This document shows, in pieces, positions 53,895 to 63,131 of a DNA stretch of 64,000 bases. Position 1 is the stretch's first letter, and each line of letters opens with the position of its first letter. The stretch is from Acidithiobacillus sp. HP-2 (GTDB lineage: Bacteria > Pseudomonadota > Gammaproteobacteria > Acidithiobacillales > Acidithiobacillaceae). The notes beneath the pieces were generated by a model that saw only the letters and a list, made by a program, of their open reading frames with translations, did no database searches and had not been told where the DNA came from. The position numbers and the translations under genes were made by a program. Location: NCBI RefSeq assembly GCF_015100155.1, contig NZ_JACKZA010000004.1:1-64000 (forward strand), in the 5' to 3' direction.

Positions 53895-55571
53895 ATGCGC
53901 TCAGATATGATCAAAAAAGGTTTTGAACGGACCCCTCATCGTTCCCTCTTGAAGGCTTGCGGGGTAACGGACAGTGACATGGATAAGCCCTTCATCGGTG
54001 TGGCGAATTCCTATATTGATATCATTCCCGGCCATGTGCATTTGCAGGAGTTCGGGCGCATCGTCAAGGAAAATATTCGGGCCGCAGGCGGTATTCCATT
54101 TGAATTCAATACGATCGGTGTGGATGACGGCATCATTATGGGTCATGATGGCATGCGTTATTCCTTGCCGAGCCGGGAGTTGATTGCAGACTCCATTGAA
54201 ACCGTGGTGCAGGCGCATCATCTGGATGCCCTGATCTGTATTCCCAACTGCGACAAAATTGTACCGGGCATGATTATGGGCGCGCTGCGCTGCGATGTGC
54301 CGACAGTGTTCGTGTCTGGTGGCCCGATGGAGGCCGGAAAACTTTCTGATGGGACTTCCATTGATTTGGTGACGGCATTTGAAGCGGTTGGCCAGTTCAA
54401 GCGCGGGCAGATCACCGAAATCCGCCTCAAGGAAATTGAAGATAAGGCCTGTCCGACCTGTGGTTCCTGTTCCGGCATGTTTACTGCCAACAGCATGAAC
54501 TGTCTCATGGAAGTGTTGGGTATTGCGTTGCCGGGTAATGGTACGATTCTGGCGACGGCGGCGGGGCGGCGTGATCTGGTGCGTAAGGCGGCTGACCGGG
54601 TGGTCGCTTTAGCCTTGGCGGGTGGACCGACCATGCGTCAGCTAGTGGATTTTGATGCCATCGATAATGCTTTTATTCTGGATATGGCCATGGGCGGTTC
54701 TACCAATACGGTTTTGCACACCCTCGCCATTGCCCGCGAGGCAGGCATCCAGTATCCGCTTTCCCGCCTCAATGACCTGGCGCAGAAAGTAGCTTATTTG
54801 GCAAAGGTCTCGCCGGCACTATCCACCGTGCATATTGAGGATATTGGCCGGGCAGGGGGTATTCCCGCCATCCTCCATGAAGTACACAAGCGTAATCCCG
54901 ATGTACTGCATCTGGACAAGCCGACGGTCAGCGGCCAGAGTCTCCGTGAAATTGTTTCGGAAGCGAGCGTCAAGGACAGTAAAATCATTCGCCTGGCTGA
55001 TAATCCTATTTCTCCAACGGGGGGACTGCGGGTGGTTTTCGGCAATCTCGCGCCCGAGGGCGGCATTGTCAAAATCGGTGCGGTTATTCCGGAAATGCGC
55101 CGGTTTTCAGGCCCTGCCAAAATTTTTGAAAGCATGGATAGTGCAGCCGAAGGGATTCTGGCGGGCGAGGTGCAGGCGGGCGATGTGGTGGTTATCCGCT
55201 ATGAAGGACCTAAAGGTGGTCCAGGTATGCCGGAAATGCTGACGCCAACCGCCAACATCATGGGAATGGGGTTGGGTGAAAGCGTGGCCCTGATTACCGA
55301 TGGTCGTTTCAGCGGGGCCACTCGTGGTGCCTGTATTGGTCATATTTCTCCTGAAGCGGCTGAAGGCGGGCCGATTGGTTTGCTGAAAGCCGGTGATATC
55401 ATCTCGCTGGACCTGGACAATGGCAAAATTCATGTTGATTTGAGTGATGAAGAGCTTGCCGAGCGGCGCAACCATTGGGTGCCCATTGAAAAACCCTTGT
55501 CGTCTTCCTGGTTGCGGCGTTATCGCAAGCTGGTTACCAATGCGGCCAATGGCGCCATTCTGGAGTCCTGA
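53895..55571 (+). CDS. ilvD: Dihydroxy-acid dehydratase
   Basis: 558 residues. Iron-sulfur dehydratase in valine, leucine and isoleucine synthesis. Cluster cysteines lie in [15 protein letters not shown] and [26 protein letters not shown]-type and [20 protein letters not shown] are conserved. Complete. Own promoter; the NYN gene follows 6 nt after the stop. Confidence 0.97.
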   Translation: MRSDMIKKGFERTPHRSLLKACGVTDSDMDKPFIGVANSYIDIIPGHVHLQEFGRIVKENIRAAGGIPFEFNTIGVDDGIIMGHDGMRYSLPSRELIADSIETVVQAHHLDALICIPNCDKIVPGMIMGALRCDVPTVFVSGGPMEAGKLSDGTSIDLVTAFEAVGQFKRGQITEIRLKEIEDKACPTCGSCSGMFTANSMNCLMEVLGIALPGNGTILATAAGRRDLVRKAADRVVALALAGGPTMRQLVDFDAIDNAFILDMAMGGSTNTVLHTLAIAREAGIQYPLSRLNDLAQKVAYLAKVSPALSTVHIEDIGRAGGIPAILHEVHKRNPDVLHLDKPTVSGQSLREIVSEASVKDSKIIRLADNPISPTGGLRVVFGNLAPEGGIVKIGAVIPEMRRFSGPAKIFESMDSAAEGILAGEVQAGDVVVIRYEGPKGGPGMPEMLTPTANIMGMGLGESVALITDGRFSGATRGACIGHISPEAAEGGPIGLLKAGDIISLDLDNGKIHVDLSDEELAERRNHWVPIEKPLSSSWLRRYRKLVTNAANGAILES

Positions 55572-55577
55572 TTATTC

Positions 55578-56543
55578 ATGAGTAATGGTGAGTTGCATAT
55601 TGGCGTTTATGTAGATGCGGAAAATGTGCGCTATAACGGTGGCTATGCCATGCGTTATGACGTATTAAGGCGTTTCGCCGCGCGTGAAGATCAGGCGCGC
55701 CTGCTGCGCCTGAATACTTATATGGCCGTGGATGGGGAACGCATGAAAAGTGACCGTGAGTACCGGGAAGGTATTCGCAGTTACCAACAGGCGGTTCGTG
55801 ATCTGGGTTGGAAAATCATTGAAAAACCCGTGCGCTGGTTTGTGGATGAAGAAGGTAACCGGGTTTCAAAAGCCAATGCCGACCTCGACCTGGCGGTTGA
55901 TGTCATGCTGCAGTCCGAACGACTGGATCAGTTGCTGCTGGTGACCGGAGATGGTGATTTTCTACAGGTAGTCAGGGCGCTGCAAAATAAGGGTTGCCGG
56001 GTGGAAGTGCTGGCATTCCGCAATGTTTCCAGAGAATTGCAGCATGAGGCTGACGCTTTTTATTCGGGCTATCTGGTGCCGGGTTTACTCCCCACCCGGG
56101 GCGATATGCGCGTCCCTTGGGGAGAAATGGGCTCGCGTATTCGCGGTATTTGTATTCGTTGGGAAGCCGAGCGTGGTTTTGGTTTTATTCGTTTTTTGAC
56201 CAATATCTCCGCCCGACTCTGGGTGACCGACACGCGTCATGAGGACTCTCCCTACGAATCGGCTTTTGTGCATATTTCCGACTTGCCCCGCGAGCTGGAT
56301 ACGGACGAACTCCCCAGTCGGGATATTATTCTGGAATTTGACATTGAGCCCAGTGAAACCGAAAAAGGCGGATTCATTGCCCGACGCTGTACGGTGGTCA
56401 ATCGCTATGATGGACGTAGTGGCGGCATGAGCAAACAACCCGAACGGCAGAACCTGGATCGCAGCGAAGAACTGCATTTTGCAGAGACTCGGGAATCTGA
56501 GGAAGCAGTCGAACCAGAAGTTCTGGAGGAGACCACGCCTTAA
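55578..56543 (+). CDS. NYN-domain nuclease-like protein with a cold-shock-like tail
   Basis: 321 residues. An N-terminal NYN (LabA/DUF88, PIN-like) domain with the metal Asp positions in HIGVYVDAENVR, SKANADLDLAVDVMLQ and LLVTGDGDFLQVVRAL. A C-terminal cold-shock-like segment follows (IRWEAERGFGFIRF, then AFVHISDLPRELDTD), and a disordered acidic end. The combination suggests an RNA-binding ribonuclease of unknown target. It lies 6 nt downstream of ilvD, converging with argA. Confidence 0.85.
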   Translation: MSNGELHIGVYVDAENVRYNGGYAMRYDVLRRFAAREDQARLLRLNTYMAVDGERMKSDREYREGIRSYQQAVRDLGWKIIEKPVRWFVDEEGNRVSKANADLDLAVDVMLQSERLDQLLLVTGDGDFLQVVRALQNKGCRVEVLAFRNVSRELQHEADAFYSGYLVPGLLPTRGDMRVPWGEMGSRIRGICIRWEAERGFGFIRFLTNISARLWVTDTRHEDSPYESAFVHISDLPRELDTDELPSRDIILEFDIEPSETEKGGFIARRCTVVNRYDGRSGGMSKQPERQNLDRSEELHFAETRESEEAVEPEVLEETTP

Positions 56544-56553
56544 ATCAGTTTTC

Positions 56554-57861
56554 TCAGAGAATCTGAAAAAAAACCTGACTGCGCCGTTGAAAATTATAGA
56601 GTTGCTGCCGTGGAACAGGAAGTTCCTCCAGGCTTCCCTGGCGGAATTTACGCTCCAGAAACCAGTGGGTAGTTTGGGTGCTCAACACAAAAATCTGTGA
56701 CAATTGGCGTTCTCTGGCCCAGTTCTCACAAAACGCCATCAGCCGCTCACCGCGTCCCTGACGACGATAACGGTTGTCCACTGCCAGACAGGCGACCTCC
56801 GCCATGCCCTGATCGGGATAAGGATACACGGCCGCGCAGCCAATAATCTTGCCGTCCCGTTCCATCACCACAAAATGATCCGCTTCCATTTCCAGACGCT
56901 CACGACTGCGTTTCACCAGAATCCCTTTTTCTTCCAGAGGCCGGATCAAAGCGAGAATGCCGGGAATGTCGGCGACAGTGGCCATCCGCATATGCTCGAA
57001 GGAATCTCTGGATATCAGCGTGCCCAGGCCATCGCGGGTAAACAGTTCGCGGAGCAGGGCACCATCCACATGCCGGGAAATCAGATGAACCCGTTCTACG
57101 CCTCGGGCACAGGCTGCTCCGGCACTCAGCAGATGCTCGCGGGCATCGGCCGAAATATCCTGACGCTCCAGCAAGCCCGGGATTTCTGAAGAGGTCAGTT
57201 GCCGCAGGAGCTGTCCATCTCCATCCAGAATGCCGTCCTCGTCCATGTAAAAAACCAGTTTTGCCGCACCCAAAGCAATGGCTGCAGCGACGGCTACTTC
57301 TTCAGCACGGATATTGAACAGGGTTCCGGTAGGAGAAACGCCAATGGGTGAAAGCAGGATAATTTCATCAGCGGCCAGATGCCGTTCCATGGCCTCATTG
57401 GCCACCCGCCGTACTTGCCCGGTACTTTGATAATCCACCCCGTCGAGAATACCCAACGGCTGCGCTATGATGAAATTACCGCTGACCACCTGAAGGCCGG
57501 CATGCGCCATGGGCGAACCCATTTGTCCTTCGGATAATGCTGCTTCCACCACCAGACGTGCGCCGCCTACCGCTTCCCGCAGTACCTGCATGGCTTCGGG
57601 GCTGGTAATGCGCTTACCATCGACGCGCTGGGTTTGTAAGCCATGAACCTGCAGAGCCACATCGATTTGCGGCCCGGCACCATGCACCAGCACCACGTTA
57701 ATACCCAGGCTGTTGAGCAGGGCAATGTCATGGACCAGACCGCGAATGCTGCCATCGGCAATGGCATCGCCTCCAAAATTGATGACGAAAGTCTGCCCCC
57801 TGAAGCGGTGGATATAGGGGGAAGATTCGCGAAAACTGCGGACGAAACTATCAGCAGGCAT
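56554..57861 (-). CDS. argA: N-acetylglutamate synthase
   Basis: 435 residues. Acetyl-CoA:glutamate N-acetyltransferase, first step of arginine synthesis. An N-terminal amino-acid-kinase-like domain (VINFGGDAIADGSIRGLVHD; VVLVHGAGPQIDVALQVHGL) and a C-terminal GNAT domain (CLAVDNRYRRQGRGERLMAF). Start at the ATG at 57861 with an AGGAA site; a TTG nine codons upstream is the alternative. Confidence 0.95.
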   Translation of the reverse strand: MPADSFVRSFRESSPYIHRFRGQTFVINFGGDAIADGSIRGLVHDIALLNSLGINVVLVHGAGPQIDVALQVHGLQTQRVDGKRITSPEAMQVLREAVGGARLVVEAALSEGQMGSPMAHAGLQVVSGNFIIAQPLGILDGVDYQSTGQVRRVANEAMERHLAADEIILLSPIGVSPTGTLFNIRAEEVAVAAAIALGAAKLVFYMDEDGILDGDGQLLRQLTSSEIPGLLERQDISADAREHLLSAGAACARGVERVHLISRHVDGALLRELFTRDGLGTLISRDSFEHMRMATVADIPGILALIRPLEEKGILVKRSRERLEMEADHFVVMERDGKIIGCAAVYPYPDQGMAEVACLAVDNRYRRQGRGERLMAFCENWARERQLSQIFVLSTQTTHWFLERKFRQGSLEELPVPRQQLYNFQRRSQVFFQIL

Positions 57862-57928
57862 GTTTTGTTCCTGCAATATCGAACGCAAAGCAGTTATTGT
57901 CAGTCAGCAATGATGGCTGTCCGCTACG

Positions 57929-58240
57929 TTACTGGGTATTCAGCGAGATGGTCGGGCGCCGGGTTTTGGGTTTGTTCAGCGCGGCAAATTCTTCGGGGGT
58001 ATAAGCTTTGACGGCCAAGGCATGAATTTTTTCCCGTACTGACTCTGTTGCCGCGTTGACCAGCCGGTGACGGGCGAGCGGGGCCATACCTTCGAACTGA
58101 TGGCAGACAATGCGTAGCTCGTAGTGACCACCACCGTCGGACTGTTCGTGCGAACTGTGGGCCTCACTACGATCCCTGATTTCCAGAAGCTCGGGATGAA
58201 GGGCATCTTCAATGAGTTGTTCAAGCACTTGCTTGTTCAT
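57929..58240 (-). CDS. BolA-family protein
   Basis: 103 residues of the BolA fold. [20 protein letters not shown], then [20 protein letters not shown] (the conserved RHRLV segment), then [10 protein letters not shown]. BolA proteins pair with monothiol glutaredoxins in iron-sulfur handling or act as regulators. The start overlaps the YciI stop (ATGA). Confidence 0.92.
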   Translation of the reverse strand: MNKQVLEQLIEDALHPELLEIRDRSEAHSSHEQSDGGGHYELRIVCHQFEGMAPLARHRLVNAATESVREKIHALAVKAYTPEEFAALNKPKTRRPTISLNTQ

Positions 58241-58539
58241 GGTAAAAATACTCCTTTGTAGGGACGAACACTGACATCTGCGTAGACGCCAGCACTGAGA
58301 TAGGGTTCGGCGGCCGCCCAGGCGTGGGCTTCTTCCAGAGAATTAAAACGGGCGATAATCAGGCTGCCGGTAAATCCCGCTTCGCCGGGTTCTTCCGTAT
58401 CGGCAGCCGGGAAAGGGCCAGCCGTCAGCAGTCGCCCTTCGGATTGCAACTGATGCAGGCGCGCCAGATGATCTCCCCGGGCGTTTTGGCGCTTGCTCAG
58501 GGAATTCGGATTATCGGTGCCAATGATGCAGTAATACAT
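58237..58539 (-). CDS. YciI-family protein
   Basis: 100 residues. Ferredoxin-like fold: [30 protein letters not shown] with the conserved His-Asp pair, and [17 protein letters not shown]. Enzymatic role unknown. Coupled to bolA downstream and following yciB, a common neighbour group. Confidence 0.92.
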   Translation of the reverse strand: MYYCIIGTDNPNSLSKRQNARGDHLARLHQLQSEGRLLTAGPFPAADTEEPGEAGFTGSLIIARFNSLEEAHAWAAAEPYLSAGVYADVSVRPYKGVFLP

Positions 58540-58590
58540 AAGCTTGTCCTGTCAATGAATGAGCGGTATCTGTGTTTCCAGCATCGGCGT

Positions 58591-59142
58591 TCACGAGTCA
58601 CTGTCTTTAATTTCCTGGGGAAGTGCCCGGGAAATGACCACGGCCTGGAACAGCACAAAAATGATGGTAATGCCGAGCATACCGAAAAGCTTGAAGTCTA
58701 CCCAGATACCCGTCGAAAAACTGTAGGCCACCGCCAGATTCAGGACCGCGCCAAAAATAAAAAACGTGATCCAGTAGATATTGAGGCGTTTCCAGAAAGA
58801 CTGCGGCAAAGTAGCCGGCAGTTGACTACCCATCAGGCGTTCAAGCAGGGGCTGTTCCCGCCAATGGGTGAACAACAGGACTCCGGCAAAAAGCAGATAG
58901 AGGATGCTGGGTTTGACCTTGATGAAGGTATCATTATGAAAATAGAGAGTCAGGCCACCGAAAATCAGAATCAGCAGAGTGGAGACCCAGGTCATTGTCT
59001 CAATGCGTCCACGGCGCCACCACTGCCAGGCCATGAGCACAATGGCGGCAACAATCAGCACTTCTGTAGCCGTATAAATACCATGAATCTTATACGCTAC
59101 AAAAAAGAGGATAATGGGCAGAAAGTCGGTAAGCAGTTTCAT
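58591..59142 (-). CDS. yciB: Inner-membrane septation protein YciB/IspA
   Basis: 183 residues with five or six membrane helices: MKLLTDFLPIILFFVAYKIH, then TLLILIFGGLTLYFHNDTFI, the KVKPSILYLLFAG motif, and NIYWITFFIFGAVLNLAVAY. Linked to cell-envelope and septum integrity in enterobacteria. Start is ATG 59142, divergent from the DUF815-like gene. Confidence 0.95.
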   Translation of the reverse strand: MKLLTDFLPIILFFVAYKIHGIYTATEVLIVAAIVLMAWQWWRRGRIETMTWVSTLLILIFGGLTLYFHNDTFIKVKPSILYLLFAGVLLFTHWREQPLLERLMGSQLPATLPQSFWKRLNIYWITFFIFGAVLNLAVAYSFSTGIWVDFKLFGMLGITIIFVLFQAVVISRALPQEIKDSDS

Positions 59143-59205
59143 GACGGGACGCAGTAATATAGAGTGGAACGCAGCTATCTAATCACAGAAAGGAGTTTAT
59201 GGACA

Positions 59206-60069
59206 GTGGAACGTCAGCATTTGCTTCAAAGTTTAGCAGCGCTGCTGGGGGATAGCAGTGATCATTCCTTGCCGGATTTCGCCAGCATCAAGGCTGCGCG
59301 TTGGCGACATTTGCCACTGGGTGGGCGTCTGGAGGCCGTCAGTCGGGTGGATTTGCCGGATATGGATGAGTTGTTGGGTATTGACGAAACCAAGGCGGCC
59401 CTGGAACTGAATACCCGGCAGTTTGTGGCCGGATTCCCGGCCAATGACGCCCTGCTCTGGGGCGGAAGGGGAACGGGAAAGTCTTCCCTGGTCAAAGCCT
59501 TGCTGCGGCGTTATGCGGATCAGGGCCTGCGTCTGATTGAAATAGATGCGGAAGGCATTCTCGATTTGCCGGAAATACTGGCTGCCCTGCAGGCTGCTGA
59601 TCCCGAACAACATTATCACTTTGCCCTGTTTTGTGATGATTTGTCTTTTGGTTCTGACGATCCTGGCTATAAGGCCCTCAAATCACTGCTCGATGGCGGT
59701 GTGGAGGCGCGGCCCGATAATGTGCTTTTGTATGCCACCAGTAACAGGCGCCATCTCATGCCCCGGCATTTTTCCGACAATGATGAATATCACCGTCATG
59801 GCGATGAGATTATTGCGGGCGAAACAGCTGAGGAAAAAATCAGTTTATCTGAGCGTTTTGGATTGTGGCTGGGTTTTTATCCCTTTGATCAGACCATGTA
59901 TCTGGATATTTGTGCCATCCATTTGCGGCGTCTGAATATGCCGGCGGATCCTGAGCAATGGCAGGAGGAAGCCCTGCGCTGGGCACTGCAGCGTGGCTCC
60001 CGCAGCGGGCGGGTAGCCCGCCAGTTTGCCCGGCACTGGGCCGGATCAAAGTCACTGGCAGGACAGTAA
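59206..60069 (+). CDS. P-loop ATPase, DUF815 type
   Basis: About 287 residues. Core: LLWGGRGTGKSSLVKALLRR (Walker A), FALFCDDLSFGSDDPGYKA (Walker B) and the LLYATSNRRHLMP sensor. This matches the AAA-type DUF815 family, of unknown role. GTG start at 59206, with AAAGGAG 10 nt upstream; a GTG at 59164 lacks a good site. Converges on suhB. Confidence 0.8.
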   Translation: MERQHLLQSLAALLGDSSDHSLPDFASIKAARWRHLPLGGRLEAVSRVDLPDMDELLGIDETKAALELNTRQFVAGFPANDALLWGGRGTGKSSLVKALLRRYADQGLRLIEIDAEGILDLPEILAALQAADPEQHYHFALFCDDLSFGSDDPGYKALKSLLDGGVEARPDNVLLYATSNRRHLMPRHFSDNDEYHRHGDEIIAGETAEEKISLSERFGLWLGFYPFDQTMYLDICAIHLRRLNMPADPEQWQEEALRWALQRGSRSGRVARQFARHWAGSKSLAGQ

Positions 60070-60094
60070 AACGCCGCGCCCGAGCTGCGGGTTT

Positions 60095-60892
60095 TCAGAC
60101 CTTGGGCTTGTTGATTTCCTGGCTGATGATGTGGAGCATCTGCGCATGTACGCGCAGATTGCCCGCCACGATGTTGCCATTTTCCAGAAATCCCTGGTCC
60201 CCCGTAAAGTCGGTAGCGACCCCTCCGGCCTCCTGAACCAGCAGTGCGCCCGCTGCCAGATCCCAGGGTTTGAGGTTGAATTCCCAGAATCCGTCATAAC
60301 GGCCGGCAGCCACATAAGCCAGATCCAGAGCGGCAGAACCCGGGCGCCGAATGCCTGCAGTTTTCAGCATGAAGGCCTTGAAGGTGGCGAGATAGGTATC
60401 CAGATAGGAAAAATCCCGAAAAGGAAACCCGGTACCCAGAAGCGCGCCATCCAGATCTTTGCGTTGGGCAATACGCAGGCGGCGATCATTGAGATGGGCG
60501 CCGCCCCCGCGCGTCGCGGTAAACAGCTCATCGTGGATGGGATTGTAAATAACTGCATGTTCCAGTCGGTCAAAATGTTTAATGCCAATGGAAACACAGA
60601 GCTGTGGCATGCCATGAATGAAATTGGTGGTGCCGTCGAGAGGATCGATAATCCATTCAAAATCCTTGTCAGGAATCCGGTTGCCTTCTTCGGCCAGAAT
60701 GCCATGATCCGGGTAGGCGCGGCGGATGATTTCGACAATGGCGGCCTCGGCGCGTTGATCCACGTCGGTCACAAAGTCATTGTGCGCTTTGCTGGTGATG
60801 GTGATTTCATTGACCCGGGCAAAACTGCGATTGATGATGTCGCCGGCTTTACGGGCGGCACGGATAGCGGTAACTAATATGGGATGCTGCAT
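60095..60892 (-). CDS. suhB: Inositol-1-monophosphatase SuhB
   Basis: 265 residues. Mg-dependent phosphatase of inositol phosphates; in E. coli also an RNA-polymerase antitermination factor. EEGNRIPDK, IDPLDGTTNFIHGMP and the C-terminal WDLAAGALLVQEAGG are the metal and substrate motifs. Start at the ATG at 60892; the longer frame upstream is not protein-like. Confidence 0.96.
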   Translation of the reverse strand: MQHPILVTAIRAARKAGDIINRSFARVNEITITSKAHNDFVTDVDQRAEAAIVEIIRRAYPDHGILAEEGNRIPDKDFEWIIDPLDGTTNFIHGMPQLCVSIGIKHFDRLEHAVIYNPIHDELFTATRGGGAHLNDRRLRIAQRKDLDGALLGTGFPFRDFSYLDTYLATFKAFMLKTAGIRRPGSAALDLAYVAAGRYDGFWEFNLKPWDLAAGALLVQEAGGVATDFTGDQGFLENGNIVAGNLRVHAQMLHIISQEINKPKV

Positions 60893-60941
60893 GGGAACCC
60901 TATGGCAAAACAAATTGGGTCCAGTATAAAGGAGAACGGCA

Positions 60942-60986
60942 ATGACCGCACGAATAGCGCTGTGCATCAAACTAAACAGCGCGTGA
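60942..60986 (+). CDS. Possible 14-codon leader peptide before trmJ
   Basis: AAAGGAG followed 7 nt later by ATG, encoding MTARIALCIKLNSA, then TGA. It ends 16 nt before the trmJ TTG. It may be a leader or chance. Confidence 0.25.
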   Translation: MTARIALCIKLNSA

Positions 60987-61002
60987 TCAGGAGTAAGATA
61001 GC

Positions 61003-61770
61003 TTGAGTACAAAATTTCTGGAGGGGCTGCGGGTGGTTCTGGTGGAAACCAGCCATCCGGGCAATATTGGCGCGACTGCCCGCGCCATGAAAGTGATGGG
61101 ACTGCAACATCTGGTCCTGGTGAATCCTCGTTTTTTTCCTCATCCTGAAGCGACAGCACTGGCATCAGGTGCCGAGGATATTCTTGAACGGGCGCAAGTC
61201 TCAGAAGACCTTGCTGCAGCCTTGCAGGGCTGCAGCAAGGTCTATGGAACCAGTGCCCGGGATCGCCGCATTCAGTGGCCCGTGCTGGATGCCCGCGAGG
61301 CGGCTGTGGAAATGGTTACGGAGCTTGCTGACGGAAATTGTGCGCTGGTTTTTGGCCGTGAGCGCACGGGGCTCAGCAATGAGGAGCTGGATCACTGTCA
61401 GGTTCTGGTGAATATTCCCACGGCGGAATTATATCATTCCCTGAATCTTGGTCAGGCGGTGCAGGTTCTGGCTTACGAACTGCACATGGCGACTCTTCAG
61501 GCAAATCTGGAGCTGCACCCTGATCCCGCTGTAACCAGCGTAGAACTGGCAGCGCCTATGGAGGACATGGAAGGTTTTTATGGTCATCTGGAGCAGGTTC
61601 TGCGGCAAAGTGGTTTTTTACAGGAAATTCGTGCCATCCGGATGATGCGTCGATTGCGCCGTCTTTATGATCGGGCCCGGCCTACGGCTAATGAAGTCAA
61701 TATTCTGCGCGGCATTCTCACCGAAATACAGCGCTGGGCGACGAATAGTAGACAAAAAGGGTCGGGATAG
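61003..61770 (+). CDS. trmJ: tRNA (cytidine/uridine-2'-O-)-methyltransferase TrmJ
   Basis: 255 residues. SPOUT-class enzyme methylating ribose 32 of tRNAs. N-terminal RVVLVETSHPGNIGATARAM, then LVLVNPRFFPH, ALVFGRERTGLSNEELDHC and the knot IPTAELYHSLNLGQAV. TTG start with a GGAG site 9 nt upstream. It contains a 38-bp near-perfect inverted repeat at 61206-61243. Confidence 0.95.
   Translation: MSTKFLEGLRVVLVETSHPGNIGATARAMKVMGLQHLVLVNPRFFPHPEATALASGAEDILERAQVSEDLAAALQGCSKVYGTSARDRRIQWPVLDAREAAVEMVTELADGNCALVFGRERTGLSNEELDHCQVLVNIPTAELYHSLNLGQAVQVLAYELHMATLQANLELHPDPAVTSVELAAPMEDMEGFYGHLEQVLRQSGFLQEIRAIRMMRRLRRLYDRARPTANEVNILRGILTEIQRWATNSRQKGSG
61206..61243. repeat. 16-bp inverted repeat inside trmJ
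   Basis: Arm AGACCTTGCTGCAGCC at 61206-61221 and its exact complement GGCTGCAGCAAGGTCT at 61228-61243, with loop TTGCAG. It encodes a normal stretch of TrmJ. It could form a very stable mRNA hairpin. Confidence 0.9.
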
Positions 61771-61820
61771 TCTTTAATGCGGGCTGACAAGGGCGCGTAA
61801 AACCTGGAGGAACATAACGA

Positions 61821-62576
61821 ATGGCTGGTCATTGGCGTGCTGACCTGGATGCCGTATTTGCCCGTGATCCTGCCGCCCGCAATCGTCTTGAGGTTTTGCT
61901 GACCTATCCCGGTGTGCATGCCCTGTTTATGCACCGTCTTGCCCATGGGCTATGGAAACGGCGCTGGCACTTGCTGGCCCGCAGTCTCGCGGCTTTTTCC
62001 CGTTTTTGGACGGGCATTGAAATTCATCCTGGTGCCTGCATTGGGCAGCGCTTTTTTATTGATCATGGCATGGGTGTAGTGATCGGTGAGACGGCAGAAA
62101 TTGGTGACGATTGTACGCTTTATCATGGCGTTACCCTGGGTGGAACGTCCTGGCAACCGGGCAAGCGTCATCCCACATTGGGTAATGGCGTGATTGTCGG
62201 CGCGGGGGCCAAAGTGCTGGGACCCATTATGGTTGGCGATCAGGCCCGGGTTGGTTCCAATGCGGTCGTGGTCAAATCGGTTCCGGCAGGGGCGACAGTG
62301 GTGGGGATTCCCGGCCGGATCGTGAATAAAGGGGAACAACACCCGGATAATTTTGAGGCCTATGGACTGACCGGGCAGATGCCTGACCCGGTAGCGCGAG
62401 CGATAGAATGCATGCTTGAACACATGCATCGTCAGGATGCCGAAATCACCCAGATCAGGTCCGGATTGCAACAATTACAGCCGCGTGAAGCCTTGATGCC
62501 GGTCGAGGAAATCGCTTGTTCTCTGGAAGCAGAGCCGGATTCTGCTGAACAGGGAACTTCAAAACAGAATACTTGA
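61821..62576 (+). CDS. cysE: Serine O-acetyltransferase
   Basis: 251 residues. Makes O-acetylserine for cysteine synthesis. The helical N-part is short; the hexapeptide left-handed beta-helix [40 protein letters not shown], then [13 protein letters not shown]. The C-terminal 60 residues are a variable tail. The stop is inside the IscR box, immediately upstream of iscR. Confidence 0.95.
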   Translation: MAGHWRADLDAVFARDPAARNRLEVLLTYPGVHALFMHRLAHGLWKRRWHLLARSLAAFSRFWTGIEIHPGACIGQRFFIDHGMGVVIGETAEIGDDCTLYHGVTLGGTSWQPGKRHPTLGNGVIVGAGAKVLGPIMVGDQARVGSNAVVVKSVPAGATVVGIPGRIVNKGEQHPDNFEAYGLTGQMPDPVARAIECMLEHMHRQDAEITQIRSGLQQLQPREALMPVEEIACSLEAEPDSAEQGTSKQNT

Positions 62577-62593
62577 CTAAATTAGTACAGATA
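62569..62593 (+). promoter_or_regulatory. IscR (type 1) box overlapping the iscR promoter
   Basis: ATACTTGACTAAATTAGT followed by ACAGATA matches the known IscR type 1 pattern (ATA-n-TTGACTA-n-TAGT-n-TAT) well. It covers the -35 TTGACT (62573-62578); the likely -10 is TAGGAT (62595-62600) at 16-bp spacing. Apo/holo IscR would autorepress the operon. Confidence 0.7.
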
Positions 62594-62621
62594 GTAGGAT
62601 GTGCAGCAGAGGTTATCTGAT

Positions 62622-63113
62622 ATGAAATTGACGACGAAAGGCCGCTATGCCGTGACAGCCATGCTGGATTTGGCTCTGCACCAGAGTGACGGCGTGGTGA
62701 CGGTAGCGGATGTTTCCCAACGTCAGCAAATATCAGTGGCTTATCTGGAGCAGTTGTTTGGACGTATGCGGCGCTTCGGGCTGATTGAAAGTGTACGTGG
62801 GCCTGGTGGGGGTTATCGGCTGGCTGTGCCGGATTCGGAAATTCCCCTGACCATGATTGTCGAGGCGGTTAATGAGTCCATCAGTACAACCCAATGTGGT
62901 GGAGAACCACAAAACTGCTGCAAGGGTGAAGGCCAGCAATGCCTGACCCATGATTTGTGGGAAGAATTGGGCGAGCGTATCGCCAGTTTTCTCGGGAATA
63001 TCACCTTGGGTGATCTGGTTGCCCGACATTTACAAAAAGAATCGGCGCAGGGTGTGCCGGTTCGTATGCAAAATCGTCATGCGTTGCGTGCGGCAACACA
63101 TGATACCGCTTGA
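62622..63113 (+). CDS. iscR: Rrf2-family regulator IscR
   Basis: 163 residues. [20 protein letters not shown] and [20 protein letters not shown] form the winged helix. The three cluster cysteines lie in [17 protein letters not shown]. Holo-IscR represses the isc genes. Start ATG at 62622 (an upstream frame extension would lack the motif). Confidence 0.95.
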   Translation: MKLTTKGRYAVTAMLDLALHQSDGVVTVADVSQRQQISVAYLEQLFGRMRRFGLIESVRGPGGGYRLAVPDSEIPLTMIVEAVNESISTTQCGGEPQNCCKGEGQQCLTHDLWEELGERIASFLGNITLGDLVARHLQKESAQGVPVRMQNRHALRAATHDTA

Positions 63114-63131
63114 TACCGTGAGGTGCAGAAA

